Assembly (NCBI GenBank): GCA_902764345.1 | Contig: CACWVT010000008.1 | Span: 62,001-126,000 of the forward strand | Reading direction: 5' to 3' | Length of the DNA: 64,000 nucleotides | DNA from: an uncultured Ruminobacter sp. | GTDB lineage: Bacteria; Pseudomonadota; Gammaproteobacteria; Enterobacterales; Succinivibrionaceae | Shown here: piece by piece, positions 43,195-52,377 of the stretch | How positions within the stretch are numbered: position 1 is the first letter of the stretch | How the letters are laid out: every line of letters begins with the position of its first letter | The notes under the pieces: model-generated | The model's input: the letters and a program-made list of their open reading frames with translations, nothing else | Databases searched by the model: none | Told to the model about the DNA's origin: nothing | Position numbers and translations under genes: made by a program

Positions 43195-44394
43195 ATGTTT
43201 TTTGAAAAAATCGTTGCAGCTCCTGCAGATCCTATTCTTGGTTTAACCGAAGAATTTAAGAATGATCCACGTACTGATAAGATTAACCTCGGTGTAGGTA
43301 TCTACAAGACCAATGAAGGCGTAACTCCAATTCTTAAGTGTGTTAAGAAGGCTGAAGAAATCATTCTTAAGGAAGAAACCACCAAGAGCTACTTACCAAT
43401 CGTTGGTACTCCTGAATACGGTAAGCTTGTTAGGGAACTCGTTTTCGGTGCTGACAGCGAAGTTATCGCTTCAGATCGCGCACGTACCACTCAGGCTCCA
43501 GGCGGTACCGGTGCCTTAAGAGTAGGTGCTGACTTCTTAAAGCAGCAGAACGTAACTGCCAAGATCTGGATTTCTGACCCAACCTGGGCTAACCACTTCC
43601 AGGTATTCGGCAAGGCAGGTCTTGAAACCGCTAAGTACAGATACTATGACAAGAACACCCGTGCCCTCGACTTCGAAGGCATGAAGGCTGACCTTAAGAA
43701 TGCCAAGGCCGGTGATGCTGTTCTTCTTCACGCATGCTGCCACAATCCGTCAGGCATGGATCCTAACGCTGCTCAGTGGGAAGAACTCGCTAAGCTCGTT
43801 GCTGAACTCAAGCTTCTTCCATTCTTTGATTTCGCTTACCAGGGCTTCGGTAACGGTATTGAAGAAGATGCTTTCGGTATCCGCACTTTCCTTAAGTACA
43901 ACAAGGAAGTTCTCGTAGCAAGCTCATTCTCAAAGAACTTCGGTCTCTACAACGAACGTATCGGTGCCTTAACCGTTGTTTCAGCTGATAAGGAAACCGC
44001 TGACCGCGTATTCTCTCAGGTTAAGATTGCAGTTCGTGCAAACATTTCAAATCCTCCTGCACACGGTGCAAAGATTGTTACCACCGTTCTTTCAAACCCA
44101 GAACTTCGTGCTGAATGGGTTGCTGAAGTTGCTGAAATGCGTGACCGTATCAAGAACATGCGTGAACTCTTCGTATCAAAGCTCAACGCTTTAGGCTGTG
44201 CAGTTGATTTCAGCTTCATCAACACCCAGTACGGTATGTTCTCATTCTCTGGTTTATCTCCTGAACAGGTTGCAACCTTAAAGAAGGACTACGGCATTTA
44301 CATGGTTGGTAACGGCCGTATCAGCGTTGCAGGTATCACCACCTCTAACATTGATGCTTTATGTAAGGCTATTTACGAAGTTCTTCAGAAGTAA
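43195..44394 (+). CDS. aspC: Aspartate/aromatic aminotransferase
   Basis: The 399-residue class I PLP aminotransferase begins MFFEKIVAAPADPILGLTEEF and has the PLP-lysine motif ASSFSKNFGLYNERIGAL near residue 245. It converts aspartate and 2-oxoglutarate to oxaloacetate and glutamate. It is full length. Codon use is strongly biased toward a few codons, as in the ribosomal protein genes nearby, implying high expression. TyrB cannot be excluded because the two share these motifs. Confidence 0.93.
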   Translation: MFFEKIVAAPADPILGLTEEFKNDPRTDKINLGVGIYKTNEGVTPILKCVKKAEEIILKEETTKSYLPIVGTPEYGKLVRELVFGADSEVIASDRARTTQAPGGTGALRVGADFLKQQNVTAKIWISDPTWANHFQVFGKAGLETAKYRYYDKNTRALDFEGMKADLKNAKAGDAVLLHACCHNPSGMDPNAAQWEELAKLVAELKLLPFFDFAYQGFGNGIEEDAFGIRTFLKYNKEVLVASSFSKNFGLYNERIGALTVVSADKETADRVFSQVKIAVRANISNPPAHGAKIVTTVLSNPELRAEWVAEVAEMRDRIKNMRELFVSKLNALGCAVDFSFINTQYGMFSFSGLSPEQVATLKKDYGIYMVGNGRISVAGITTSNIDALCKAIYEVLQK

Positions 44395-44440
44395 CAGTCT
44401 GACAGAAATTTACCGGAATTAAACCGGTAAAGCTTCAAAT

Positions 44441-44466
44441 CCGCCGATCAGATTCCTGATCGGCGG
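44441..44466 (+). terminator. Hairpin downstream of aspC
   Basis: CCGCCGATCAG and CTGATCGGCGG form a perfect 11-bp stem with loop ATTC, 46 bp beyond the stop codon. The T tail is weak. A smaller stem TTTACCGG/CCGGTAAA lies just before it. Confidence 0.65.
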
Positions 44467-44650
44467 ATTGTATATATGTAAATGCATTTGTAATTTTTCA
44501 GCTTCTCATGACTGAAACGAATGGATTTACATATGTATCCGGCAGGTTTGAGTGTTTTAAACGTCAACTCGTGCCATGTGTTTTTCGTATGTCGGAGGCT
44601 CTAATGGTAATCCGACAGATTGAAAGCTCTCTTTTTCTCCAGGAGATGTT

Positions 44651-45403
44651 ATGAGTAGTAAAAATGAATATGTATACGGAGTTCATGCCGTAAGTGCCCT
44701 TATTGAGAATGAGCCTGAAAGAATTATCGAGGTGTATGTTCTTAAGGGGCGTGATGATGCCAGACTGCATGCAGTGGTAACTGCTCTGAACACACTGGGC
44801 ATTACCGTCAATCAGGTTAACAGAAAGACTCTTGACGACAAGGTTTTCGGCGGAGTTCATCAGGGGGTTGTTGCCCGTGTTAAGAGTGCCAAAATGCTTG
44901 GCGATTATGAACTTAATGAATTCCTCGACAAAACTGAAACCCCGTTTCTGCTCATTCTGGATAATGTTACCGACGTGCATAACCTCGGCGCATGTCTGAG
45001 AAGCTGTGACGGTGCAGGTGTCAATGCGCTGATTACGTCAAAGGATAAGAGTGCCTCCCTTACCGCTGCCGCCAAAAAGGTTGCATGCGGTGCGGCTGAA
45101 AGCGTACCTGTATTCTACGTTACCAATCTTGCCAGAACCATGAAGGAATTACAGGACAGATTCATCAGAATCATCGGTACCGCAGGTGAAACTGACAAGG
45201 TGATTTACGATGCCGACCTGACCGGCCCTCTGGCCCTTGTCATGGGTGCGGAAGATACCGGCATGAGAAGACTTACCAGGGAAAACTGTGACGAACTGGT
45301 TAAGTTACCGATGCTCGGCAAGGTAACCAGCCTTAACGTTTCCGTTGCTACTGGCGTATGTTTATACGAAGCCTTAAGACAGAGAATGTTAAAGAGCAGA
45401 TAA
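44651..45403 (+). CDS. rlmB: 23S rRNA 2'-O-ribose methyltransferase RlmB (SpoU family)
   Basis: The 250-residue protein has the SPOUT knot motifs [20 protein letters not shown] (about 99-118), [15 protein letters not shown] and [26 protein letters not shown] at the end. It methylates G2251 of 23S rRNA in the E. coli orthologue. An AGGAG ribosome-binding site lies 6 bases before the ATG. It is a single gene that ends at a bidirectional terminator. Confidence 0.93.
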   Translation: MSSKNEYVYGVHAVSALIENEPERIIEVYVLKGRDDARLHAVVTALNTLGITVNQVNRKTLDDKVFGGVHQGVVARVKSAKMLGDYELNEFLDKTETPFLLILDNVTDVHNLGACLRSCDGAGVNALITSKDKSASLTAAAKKVACGAAESVPVFYVTNLARTMKELQDRFIRIIGTAGETDKVIYDADLTGPLALVMGAEDTGMRRLTRENCDELVKLPMLGKVTSLNVSVATGVCLYEALRQRMLKSR

Positions 45404-45452
45404 ATTATCCATTCCGGATATCCGTGAGGATATGATTTAGAGTTGAAATGAA

Positions 45453-45490
45453 AGAACCTCATACCCTGGATTTGGGTATGAGGTTCTCTT
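45453..45490. terminator. Bidirectional terminator between rlmB and the DASS transporter gene
   Basis: AGAACCTCATACCC and GGGTATGAGGTTCT form a perfect 14-bp stem around a 7-base loop, with AAAG before it and CTTTATTT after it. It serves two convergent genes. Confidence 0.88.
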
Positions 45491-45521
45491 TATTTGGGAC
45501 TCTTGAAGGAGACTCCCTGCA

Positions 45522-47000
45522 TTACATCAGACTGATTATGTAGAGCAGGACAAAAGACATAAGCATGCAGAGAACACTGACAATGCCGCCGGCTTTAATC
45601 ATGTCAATGTTTTTGATTTTGCCTGTAGCATAAGCCAGAGCATTTGGCGGGGTGCTGATTGGCAGTGTCATGGCAAAGGACAGAGCCAGGGCAATGAACA
45701 TCAGTGAGTATGACATGTCTATGCCGGTGTTGATGCTCGGACTTGAAAGCACGGCCACGGCGATAGGAATAAGAAGATTGGCTGCAGCGGTGTTGGATAT
45801 GAAGTTTGACAGAATCCAGCCGATTACGGCAATGGCTCCGACAATCATGAGTCCTGAGAAGGAACTGTAGTCAACCATGTTTGCCAGCTGCGCGGCAAGT
45901 CCGGTGGTTTCCAGGGCATTACCGATGGCAATACCGCCTGCGATGAGCCAGATTACGTCCCAGTTCATTGTTTTGATGTCCTGTGCCCTGATGATGCCGG
46001 TACAGGTGAAGGCGATGAGAGGAAGGATGGCCACAATGTAGCTGTTGATGCCGTGAAGTTTTTCAGTCATCCACAGAAGAATCGTGATGGAGAAACAGAT
46101 GTAGACGAAGATGGACTTCCAGTCGGTATTGAATTTTGATTTTATTTCAAGAGAGATTTCCTTGGAACTGAACGGGAACAGAAATTTGAGCAGGAACCAG
46201 GTCGCAATAATGCAGATTACGGCCAGAGGGAAACCGATACTCATCCACTTTACGAAGCTGATGGCGTGTTCTCCGTGAAGAAAACCCAGTGCTATGGCGT
46301 TCGGCGGAGTGCCCACGGGAGTGGCTATGCCGCCAACGTTTGCGGCAAACGGCACCGCCAGTATCAGAGCCTTGATGCCTTTGTCTTCGGCTTTAACGGA
46401 GGCAAACACCGGAGCCATCATGGACAGCATCATAACCGTGGTGGCGGTATTGCTCATGAACATGGCGAAAAATCCGGTTACACACATAACACCGAGCATG
46501 ACCAGATTTGGTTTTTTACCGAATGGTTTAAGCAGTACTCTGGCCAGATTTATGTCCAGCTTATATTTGGTTGAGGCAATGGCCAGGGCGAAACCGCCGA
46601 GAAACAGGATGATTACCGGTGAGCTGAAACTGTTAAAGACGGATTTGTAGCTCAGCAGATGCTCCGCGTCCACCGATTTCAGATAATTCTTTATCGGCGT
46701 TATTGCTCCGTCAGATGCCAAAAGACACAGAGACCCGATAATGGAAAGCGAAGTTGCATAAACCGGCATTGGTTCCAATATCCACAACAGTGCCGCCGCA
46801 ACAAAGACGGACATGGTGATGTTCTGAACCGGAGTGAACGGCAGGGCCTGCGGAAAAATCATCGGCAGACAGTAGCAGACCAGGGTGACAAGTAAGATAA
46901 AGCCGACTTTAATGGTTTTAATCTTCATTATTCTTTTTTCAAGCTGCTCAGTCTTCGGAAGTTCAGGCTCTTCAGGTTGGGGGTTTTTACGAGTTAGCAT
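45522..47000 (-). CDS. DASS-family (SLC13) sodium:dicarboxylate/anion symporter
   Basis: The 492-residue membrane protein has about 11-12 hydrophobic helices after a 25-residue soluble lead. The Na+-binding SNT motifs characteristic of the DASS family appear as FMSNTATTVMMLSMM and NFISNTAAANLLIP. The segments FLGGFALAIASTKYKLDINLA and VGTPPNAIALG are also conserved. Family members move succinate, malate, citrate or sulfate with sodium. In a probable succinate-producing gut anaerobe a C4-dicarboxylate role is attractive but is inference. GGAG lies 6 bases before the chosen start. Confidence 0.88.
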   Translation of the reverse strand: MLTRKNPQPEEPELPKTEQLEKRIMKIKTIKVGFILLVTLVCYCLPMIFPQALPFTPVQNITMSVFVAAALLWILEPMPVYATSLSIIGSLCLLASDGAITPIKNYLKSVDAEHLLSYKSVFNSFSSPVIILFLGGFALAIASTKYKLDINLARVLLKPFGKKPNLVMLGVMCVTGFFAMFMSNTATTVMMLSMMAPVFASVKAEDKGIKALILAVPFAANVGGIATPVGTPPNAIALGFLHGEHAISFVKWMSIGFPLAVICIIATWFLLKFLFPFSSKEISLEIKSKFNTDWKSIFVYICFSITILLWMTEKLHGINSYIVAILPLIAFTCTGIIRAQDIKTMNWDVIWLIAGGIAIGNALETTGLAAQLANMVDYSSFSGLMIVGAIAVIGWILSNFISNTAAANLLIPIAVAVLSSPSINTGIDMSYSLMFIALALSFAMTLPISTPPNALAYATGKIKNIDMIKAGGIVSVLCMLMSFVLLYIISLM

Positions 47001-47283
47001 GTTGTACTCCGTTAATGCTATTTATAATTATTCTTATTCTTATGACACGGCATGATTTATTTGAATCGATCCGCCGTAACCGGTTTACGTACGGGGACTG
47101 AAATTCAAATGACGCTTGGTGCTTTGTCTATGCCGGATGATGAATATTCTACTGTTCATGTACTGTTTAAGATATAGACAGATACCATTCTTGCGATACT
47201 GTTATAATATTTGATCCGATTTAATATGCAGGGCTCACATTATTGGCAGTTGAACCCATTATGCGGACTGTACAAATTTTCGC
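47001..47283. other. Divergent intergenic region between the DASS gene and rpsF
   Basis: No gene is supported here. It should carry the minus-strand promoter of the DASS gene, for which no clear pair was picked. Confidence 0.35.
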
Positions 47284-47312
47284 TTGCTTAATTTTCAATA
47301 AATCTATATAAT
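47284..47312 (+). promoter_or_regulatory. Strong sigma-70 promoter of the rpsF operon
   Basis: TTGCTT (47284-47289), a 17-base spacer and a consensus TATAAT (47307-47312) lie about 90 bp upstream of rpsF. Confidence 0.85.
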
Positions 47313-47317
47313 TCGCA

Positions 47318-47402
47318 CCGTTTACCGGTCAAAACATTTCGTTCCTTGCCTTAAAGATCAGACCGGAATCTAAGAGGCTAATTAACCGTAAGGGGCATTT
47401 AA
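47318..47402 (+). promoter_or_regulatory. rpsF leader, possible S6:S18 autoregulatory RNA
   Basis: The 80-nt leader has CCGGTC/GACCGG arms (near 47325-47330 and 47361-47366) that could form a stem. Leaders of rpsF operons in many bacteria bind the S6:S18 complex; whether this one does is inference. Confidence 0.35.
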
Positions 47403-47798
47403 ATGCGTCATTATGAAATTGTGTTCCTGGTTCATCCAGACCAGTCAGAACAGGTTGCTAGCATGACTGACCGTTGCGTTAGCATCATCGAAGCCGCTGG
47501 TGGTAAGATCAACCGTCGTGAAGACTGGGGCCGTCGTCCACTCGCTTATCACATCGACAAGCTTTCTAAGGCTCACTACGTTCTTTTAAACGTAGAAGCT
47601 GAACAGTCAGCAATTGATGAAATCGAAAACCGTTTCCGTTACAACGATGCTGTTCTTCGTTACCTCATCACTCGCGTAAAGAAGGCATTCACTGAACCTT
47701 CACCAATCATGAAGTCAATGGAAGCTCACCGCAATGCTCGTGACAACCGTGAAGAACGTGTTGAAAACAAAGCTGCCGTAGCTGCTGATGCTGAATAA
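47403..47798 (+). CDS. rpsF: 30S ribosomal protein bS6
   Basis: The 131-residue protein begins [18 protein letters not shown] and contains [21 protein letters not shown], both typical of bS6. It binds 16S rRNA with bS18 in the platform of the small subunit. Codon bias indicates very high expression. It is the first gene of rpsF-rpsR-rplI. Confidence 0.98.
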   Translation: MRHYEIVFLVHPDQSEQVASMTDRCVSIIEAAGGKINRREDWGRRPLAYHIDKLSKAHYVLLNVEAEQSAIDEIENRFRYNDAVLRYLITRVKKAFTEPSPIMKSMEAHRNARDNREERVENKAAVAADAE

Positions 47799-47809
47799 GG
47801 AGAAATCAC

Positions 47810-48052
47810 ATGGCTTATTTTCGTCGTCGCAAGTTCTGCCGTTTCACTGCTGAAAAGGTAGATGAAATCGATTACAAGGATACCGCAACCTTAAAGAACT
47901 ACATCACTGAATCATGCAAGATTGTACCAAGCCGCATCACCGGCACCAGTGCAAAGTACCAGCGTCAGCTTGCTGTAGCTATTAAGCGTGCACGTTACTT
48001 GGCTTTATTACCTTACACTGATTTACATAGCACTGCTAGTAAGATTAAGTAA
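47810..48052 (+). CDS. rpsR: 30S ribosomal protein bS18
   Basis: The 80-residue protein [20 protein letters not shown] carries the family's RRRKFCRF start and the [29 protein letters not shown] core. It is 11 bp after rpsF with no priB gene between them, unlike E. coli. AAGGAG precedes the ATG. Confidence 0.98.
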   Translation: MAYFRRRKFCRFTAEKVDEIDYKDTATLKNYITESCKIVPSRITGTSAKYQRQLAVAIKRARYLALLPYTDLHSTASKIK

Positions 48053-48093
48053 GGCCTAACTCTATTTTTTAATTTTTTAACCGAGGAAAGGTA

Positions 48094-48546
48094 ATGGAAG
48101 TTATTCTTCTTGATAAGATTGCTCACTTAGGCAGTCTCGGTGATAAGGTAAAGGTTAAGAGCGGTTTCGCCCGTAACTATCTTATCCCTCAGAAAAAGGC
48201 CGTTATGGCTACTAAGGAAAACCTGGCTAAGTTCGAAGCTCAGCGCGCTGAGTTAGAAAAGAAGTTAGCTGCTGATTTAGCTGCTGCTCAGGAACGCGGT
48301 GCTAAGCTCGATGCTTTAGAAACCGTAACCATCGCAGCTAAAGCAGGTGATGAAGGTAAATTATTCGGTTCTATCGGTACTCGTGACATTTCTGATGCAA
48401 TCACTGCAGCAGGTGTTGAAGTTAAGAAGAGCGAAATTCGTTTATCTGAAGGTGTTTTAAGATCTGTTGGTGAATATGAAATCACCGTATCTTTACACCC
48501 AGACGTTAAGTCAACCCTTAAGGTTGTTATCGTTGCTGAAAAGTAA
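48094..48546 (+). CDS. rplI: 50S ribosomal protein bL9
   Basis: The 150-residue protein begins [19 protein letters not shown] and has [14 protein letters not shown], followed by the long helix and a C-terminal domain ([16 protein letters not shown]). It bridges ribosomes at the L1 stalk base. It ends the rpsF operon at a clear terminator. Confidence 0.98.
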   Translation: MEVILLDKIAHLGSLGDKVKVKSGFARNYLIPQKKAVMATKENLAKFEAQRAELEKKLAADLAAAQERGAKLDALETVTIAAKAGDEGKLFGSIGTRDISDAITAAGVEVKKSEIRLSEGVLRSVGEYEITVSLHPDVKSTLKVVIVAEK

Positions 48547-48579
48547 TTCGTAAGAATTAAATTTTCTTAATCATAATTT

Positions 48580-48609
48580 AAGAAGGTGCCGTCAGGCACC
48601 TTCTTTTTT
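48580..48609 (+). terminator. Terminator of the rpsF operon
   Basis: AAGAAGGTGCC and GGCACCTTCTT form an 11-bp stem with loop GTCA and a T6 tail. It also faces the convergent CARF gene. Confidence 0.92.
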
Positions 48610-48630
48610 ATTTCATAAGAAAAATTTTCG

Positions 48631-50076
48631 TTAATCCAAATGATTTCTGATGTGGATGTTTTCAGGTGGAATACCGAGACGGTATACCTTATTCGGACAT
48701 GTTATTGTGTAGAATACGGCCAAATCTGTGCTAGGTAGCTCTTTTTGAATTTTTTTATTAATGTTTTTAATGGTGTTCTGCCAAAAGTCTTTTTGCGAGG
48801 TCAGGAAGTCCTTATTTAGTTCGAAGGATTCAATTTTTACGGGGTGAATCAGGTTATGATTTCTTCCGCTGTCATACGGATCTCCGTTAAGGATTATAAA
48901 ATCTTTTTTACCTGATCTTTTTAAAACAATGTTTGCATTGTCAGCCAGAGTGTAAAGCCAGTTAGTGTTTTCTGAGTAGGGCGGAATAACAGGATCTGTT
49001 ATGTTGCATTCCTCAGCGTATTCGGAGATCTTGCTGTTGATTGCTTTTATCAGTTCGTATAGCTCGGAATCTCGAGTTTCAGTTATTCTTTTTTGGAACA
49101 TTTCATCTTTAACCGGTATCTTGGAGAAAAGTTCAAAAAATGATTTCACGGCATCTATAAAAGATTCATATTTGTATTTGCTGCTTGGAATGGTAAATCC
49201 TTCCCCGTTTTTTATTTTTTCTATGATAAACATAAAAACAGCAAATTCACGTGGTTCAAGAACAACAGATATCTGATTATTATTCAGAATGACAGATTTT
49301 TTTTCACTGATGGTAAGTGTAAATGTGCCGGGGTCAACGGTTAATTCCAGATATTTCGGATTAATCATAAGTCTTTTATTTATTTCGTTGACCGCATGTG
49401 TGTAACCGGTAAGGAGACTGCTGTTCTTGTTATCAAGTAAGGTTCTGAGGCGCATCAGAGGAATTTCAGACAGTTCAACTTTTGCCTTTGACGTGTCAAG
49501 ATATATTCCTTCCTGTTTCCCGGGGATAAGGTTTTCACTTTTGGTTGGATAATAGAATTCTTTGTTTGATTCGAAGGCTTCACTTACAAGTACATGACTC
49601 AGTCTATCTTCGGGATTTGCCAGAATGTTCATGGAAGAGCCGGTGAGATACGTCATGGTCTTACGGCCTCCTGCTATTGAAGCATGAATGCGATATTTTG
49701 GTGTGTTGTTTTGGTTAAGTTCAGTAAGTTCTTTAATTTCATTGAAAATAAAATCAGCAATGACAGCCTGTTCTTCCTTTGTTCTTGCATCATCAATTAA
49801 TTCTCCGTCAATGTCATGAATTATTTTAAGATGACGGTCTTCATTGAAAACAATTGGAGAAATTCCATATTCTCTGCAAAATTCATTTAATTTGCCTTTT
49901 TCACCCAAAAGATTGTTTCTTACTCCCTCAGCCCCTTTTTTGGTGGTGATGATATAAATTTCTTTAGGAAAACGTTCAGGTGTTTCCTTATAAATGGCGT
50001 ATAAGGTTTCAGTCACAACCTGTGGTGTCATGCCTGTGACGGAAAGCAGAATATCTATGCTGTCGGTTTTGTTCAT
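48631..50076 (-). CDS. CARF-type NE0113/Csm6-like protein (cyclic oligoadenylate effector or ring nuclease)
   Basis: The 481-residue protein follows the TIGR02584/NE0113 pattern: ILLSVTGMTPQVVTETLYAI (about 9-28), IYIITTKKGAEGV, ELIDDARTKEEQAVIADFI and IHASIAGGRKTMTYLTGSSM. This is a CARF domain, which binds cyclic oligoadenylates made by Cas10. The second half (about 250-481) includes LEPREFAVFMFIIEKI, possibly helix-turn-helix-like, and RNHNLIH at 405-411. The latter would fit the R-x4-6-H motif of HEPN nucleases but is not certain. It is the only CARF protein in the window and lies 6 kb from the Cas10-like operon, across housekeeping genes. It could also belong to the HAD/PRTase gene run upstream of it. 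Confidence 0.78.
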   Translation of the reverse strand: MNKTDSIDILLSVTGMTPQVVTETLYAIYKETPERFPKEIYIITTKKGAEGVRNNLLGEKGKLNEFCREYGISPIVFNEDRHLKIIHDIDGELIDDARTKEEQAVIADFIFNEIKELTELNQNNTPKYRIHASIAGGRKTMTYLTGSSMNILANPEDRLSHVLVSEAFESNKEFYYPTKSENLIPGKQEGIYLDTSKAKVELSEIPLMRLRTLLDNKNSSLLTGYTHAVNEINKRLMINPKYLELTVDPGTFTLTISEKKSVILNNNQISVVLEPREFAVFMFIIEKIKNGEGFTIPSSKYKYESFIDAVKSFFELFSKIPVKDEMFQKRITETRDSELYELIKAINSKISEYAEECNITDPVIPPYSENTNWLYTLADNANIVLKRSGKKDFIILNGDPYDSGRNHNLIHPVKIESFELNKDFLTSQKDFWQNTIKNINKKIQKELPSTDLAVFYTITCPNKVYRLGIPPENIHIRNHLD

Positions 50077-50234
50077 GTTTTTATCTATCTCCTAAATGTT
50101 TTCTGGCTGGCATGTCTCAGATAAATGATATCCGATACCGGTTACAAAAAATGTAATTGGTTTCAAAAAGAGTCCGGTGCAGTGTTGCTTTTGTATGGTA
50201 AATAATATTTTAGACAGTAATGCGGAAGACTCAA

Positions 50235-50738
50235 TCATTTCGGGTACAGTTGTTCCAATGTGTTCAATTTGCAATTTATTTCGTTTTCGGTTTTGTACCA
50301 GTTCCAATGCATGTACCTGCATCCGGCACTTGCGGCCGCAATGCGATCCCTGTAATCGTCACCTATGTAAATGACTTTTTCCGGCGAGGTCGTTCCGCAA
50401 TTCTTCATGGCTTTGATGATGCCGCATGGACTCGGCTTATACATCCTGCCGACATCTTCGTAGCAGATTACCGCACTGAACTCAATATTGGGATAATAAT
50501 GTGAGAGCATGTAATTTACGTAGCAGCGTGGGGCACCGGAAAATACGGCTAAACTGCATTTCTTATTGAGATTTTTCAGCGTTTTTTCAGGAATTCTTGT
50601 CAGATTCCCGCATTTGCCCAGAAAATCTCTCAGTACCGGCAGATTATTTTCATTTCTCAGTGATCTTCTGATTGGATCCAATTCAGGGTAATCCGTTTTA
50701 ATAAGAGTATTATCGAGATCGAAAATTATGAGATCCAT
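50235..50738 (-). CDS. HAD-superfamily phosphatase
   Basis: The 167-residue protein has HAD motif I LIIFDLDNTLIKTD (residues 3-16), motif II LAVFSGAP, the motif III Lys in RMYKPSPCGI and motif IV VIYIGDDYRDRIAAA, with no large cap domain. It is probably a small-molecule phosphatase. It is 57 bp downstream of the second phosphoribosyltransferase-like gene and 158 bp upstream of the CARF gene, all in one direction. Nothing shows its substrate; a ribose- or nucleotide-phosphate is suggested only by its neighbours. Confidence 0.8.
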   Translation of the reverse strand: MDLIIFDLDNTLIKTDYPELDPIRRSLRNENNLPVLRDFLGKCGNLTRIPEKTLKNLNKKCSLAVFSGAPRCYVNYMLSHYYPNIEFSAVICYEDVGRMYKPSPCGIIKAMKNCGTTSPEKVIYIGDDYRDRIAAASAGCRYMHWNWYKTENEINCKLNTLEQLYPK

Positions 50739-50795
50739 TGATTTGAGTCCCTTTCCTTATGGTTGTGTTTATAATACTGCCAGTATCGGCTATGC

Positions 50796-51383
50796 TCAAT
50801 TTTTTAGGTGCTCTTCCATGGCGTAATAGGTTTTGCCTAAAGCAACGAATTTAAAATGTTCGGCACCTTTTGTGGATAAGAACTGTCTGGCATCCATCAT
50901 CGCGCAGCCCCTGGTTACGATGTCATCAATAATGACAACGTTAGGTCTGGAGATGCTTCCTGTTAGCGTTATGTGGGAACAGGCGTCGATATGAGGTCTG
51001 TTCGGGGCAGTGTGTTTCTGTTCCTTGGTCCCGATAAATTTTACGGAATCATTTAAGAAACAGACATCAGGAAGTTCTTCTTTTAATCTGTTGATTAAAT
51101 GATTGTACCTTCTGATACTTTTTTCCTCGCTGGATGCCGGAATGCAGAATACTGACCAGGAACCGTCATTTATGTTTGGCATGTTCTTAATGTATTCAAC
51201 AAGAATTTCAGTTAATTGTTTTCTGTCAGTACTGTCTGTGCCGTCTTTAAATCTCCAAAGAGCATTTTTGAACCAGCGATCTTCCTGGGAAAGAACATTG
51301 AATTTCTCGCTGGCGTTGGAATAATAGTCGAAGAAGTAATTAACGGTTCCTGCGGGATAAGTTTTTTCTTTTACATTAATCAT
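50796..51383 (-). CDS. Phosphoribosyltransferase-like protein, copy 2
   Basis: The 195-residue protein has the PRPP-binding signature NVVIIDDIVTRGCAM (about 147-161) and no other recognised domain. It is about 75% identical by eye over its full length to the copy immediately upstream. Conserved blocks include PAGTVNYFFDYYSNA and NDGSWSVFCIPASSEEK. The signature suggests a type I PRTase, but a substrate-specific hood cannot be assigned. It is separated from copy 1 by 44 bp. Confidence 0.75.
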   Translation of the reverse strand: MINVKEKTYPAGTVNYFFDYYSNASEKFNVLSQEDRWFKNALWRFKDGTDSTDRKQLTEILVEYIKNMPNINDGSWSVFCIPASSEEKSIRRYNHLINRLKEELPDVCFLNDSVKFIGTKEQKHTAPNRPHIDACSHITLTGSISRPNVVIIDDIVTRGCAMMDARQFLSTKGAEHFKFVALGKTYYAMEEHLKN

Positions 51384-51427
51384 AATTTGGTTTCCTTATT
51401 GTTGAATTTATAATCTGTGGGCATTGA

Positions 51428-52021
51428 CTATGCGCATTTTTTTAACTGATTTTCCATGGCGTAAAAGTTTTTGCCTAAAGCAACGAATTTAAAATGTTTG
51501 GCACCTTTTGCTGATAAGAATCTCTTGGCATCCATCATTGCTTCGCCTTTGGTTACAATGTCATCAATAATGACAACATTAGGACGTGAGATGCTTTGAG
51601 TGAGCTTTATGTGCGAACAGGCATTTATATTAGGTCTGTTTGCGGTAGTGTGTTTCTGTTCCTTTGTTCCGGTAAATTTGACGTGGTCATTTAAAAAACA
51701 GACGTTTGGAAGTACTGCTTTTAATCTGTTGATTAAGTCAGTGTACCTCCTGATGTTTTTTTCTTCACTGGATGCAGGAATGCAGAATACTGACCATGAA
51801 CCGTCATTTATGTTCGGCATGTCCTTAAGGTATTCAACAAGAATTTCAATTAATCTGTCTCTGTCAGGGCAGGCGGTGCCATCCTTAAATTTCCAAAGAG
51901 CATTTTTGAAACGACGGTTCACAGAAGAAAGAATGTAGTATCTTTCGCATGCGTTTGAATAATAGTCGAAGAAGTAATTAACGGTTCCTGCAGGATAAAT
52001 TTTTTCTTTTGCTGTAATCAT
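51428..52021 (-). CDS. Phosphoribosyltransferase-like protein, copy 1
   Basis: The 197-residue protein is the promoter-proximal copy of the tandem pair and has the signature NVVIIDDIVTKGEAM. Differences from copy 2 are scattered, so the pair arose by tandem duplication and has since diverged. GGAAT precedes the start. It is transcribed away from the DprA-like gene across a region holding a 22-bp palindrome. Confidence 0.75.
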   Translation of the reverse strand: MITAKEKIYPAGTVNYFFDYYSNACERYYILSSVNRRFKNALWKFKDGTACPDRDRLIEILVEYLKDMPNINDGSWSVFCIPASSEEKNIRRYTDLINRLKAVLPNVCFLNDHVKFTGTKEQKHTTANRPNINACSHIKLTQSISRPNVVIIDDIVTKGEAMMDAKRFLSAKGAKHFKFVALGKNFYAMENQLKKCA

Positions 52022-52162
52022 GGTAATAATTCCTTATGTTTAGTGTTGAAAGTTTTATTTGCGGAAGGCTTTTTGATCTGGGAAAAATCTGCCGTTCGCT
52101 AATTTTTCGCTTTTGAGCCTCACCGGACATTTTCAATGATAAAACAGGAATTATTCCTAAAG

Positions 52163-52184
52163 TTTTTCAACCATGGTTGAAAAA
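52163..52184. promoter_or_regulatory. 22-bp perfect palindrome, candidate operator
   Basis: The left arm TTTTTCAACCA is followed by its exact reverse complement. It sits between the divergent PRTase and DprA-like units, 18 bp upstream of the plus-strand -35 box, a common location for a repressor shared by both directions. Confidence 0.65.
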
Positions 52185-52201
52185 GTCGTTTTCAAAAATA
52201 C

Positions 52202-52230
52202 TTGTGTTGCGAAACATATGTTCGTGATAA
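52202..52230 (+). promoter_or_regulatory. Promoter of the DprA-like gene with an inverted repeat in its spacer
   Basis: TTGTGT (52202-52207), a 17-base spacer and TGATAA (52225-52230). The spacer contains CGAAACATATGTTCG (52210-52224), an imperfect inverted repeat, which would place a bound repressor across the promoter. Confidence 0.5.
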
Positions 52231-52377
52231 ATTGATAGTCACTGAAGAATGAAAAGCCTATTATGGATGCATGTCCTAAGGCAGTCGCATTCAGGCATGA
52301 CAACTAAAAACGCATGGTGTTTTTATCTGCATAAAGACGTTATTAAAAACACGTTGGCGTAAGCAAAAGGAGATATT

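Larger units (their letters stand above)
52022..52377. other. Divergent promoter region of the PRTase and DprA-like units
   Basis: This 356-bp region has no gene. It contains a 22-bp perfect palindrome at 52163-52184 and a plus-strand promoter at 52202-52230. The minus-strand promoter for the PRTase genes was not located with confidence. Confidence 0.5.
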
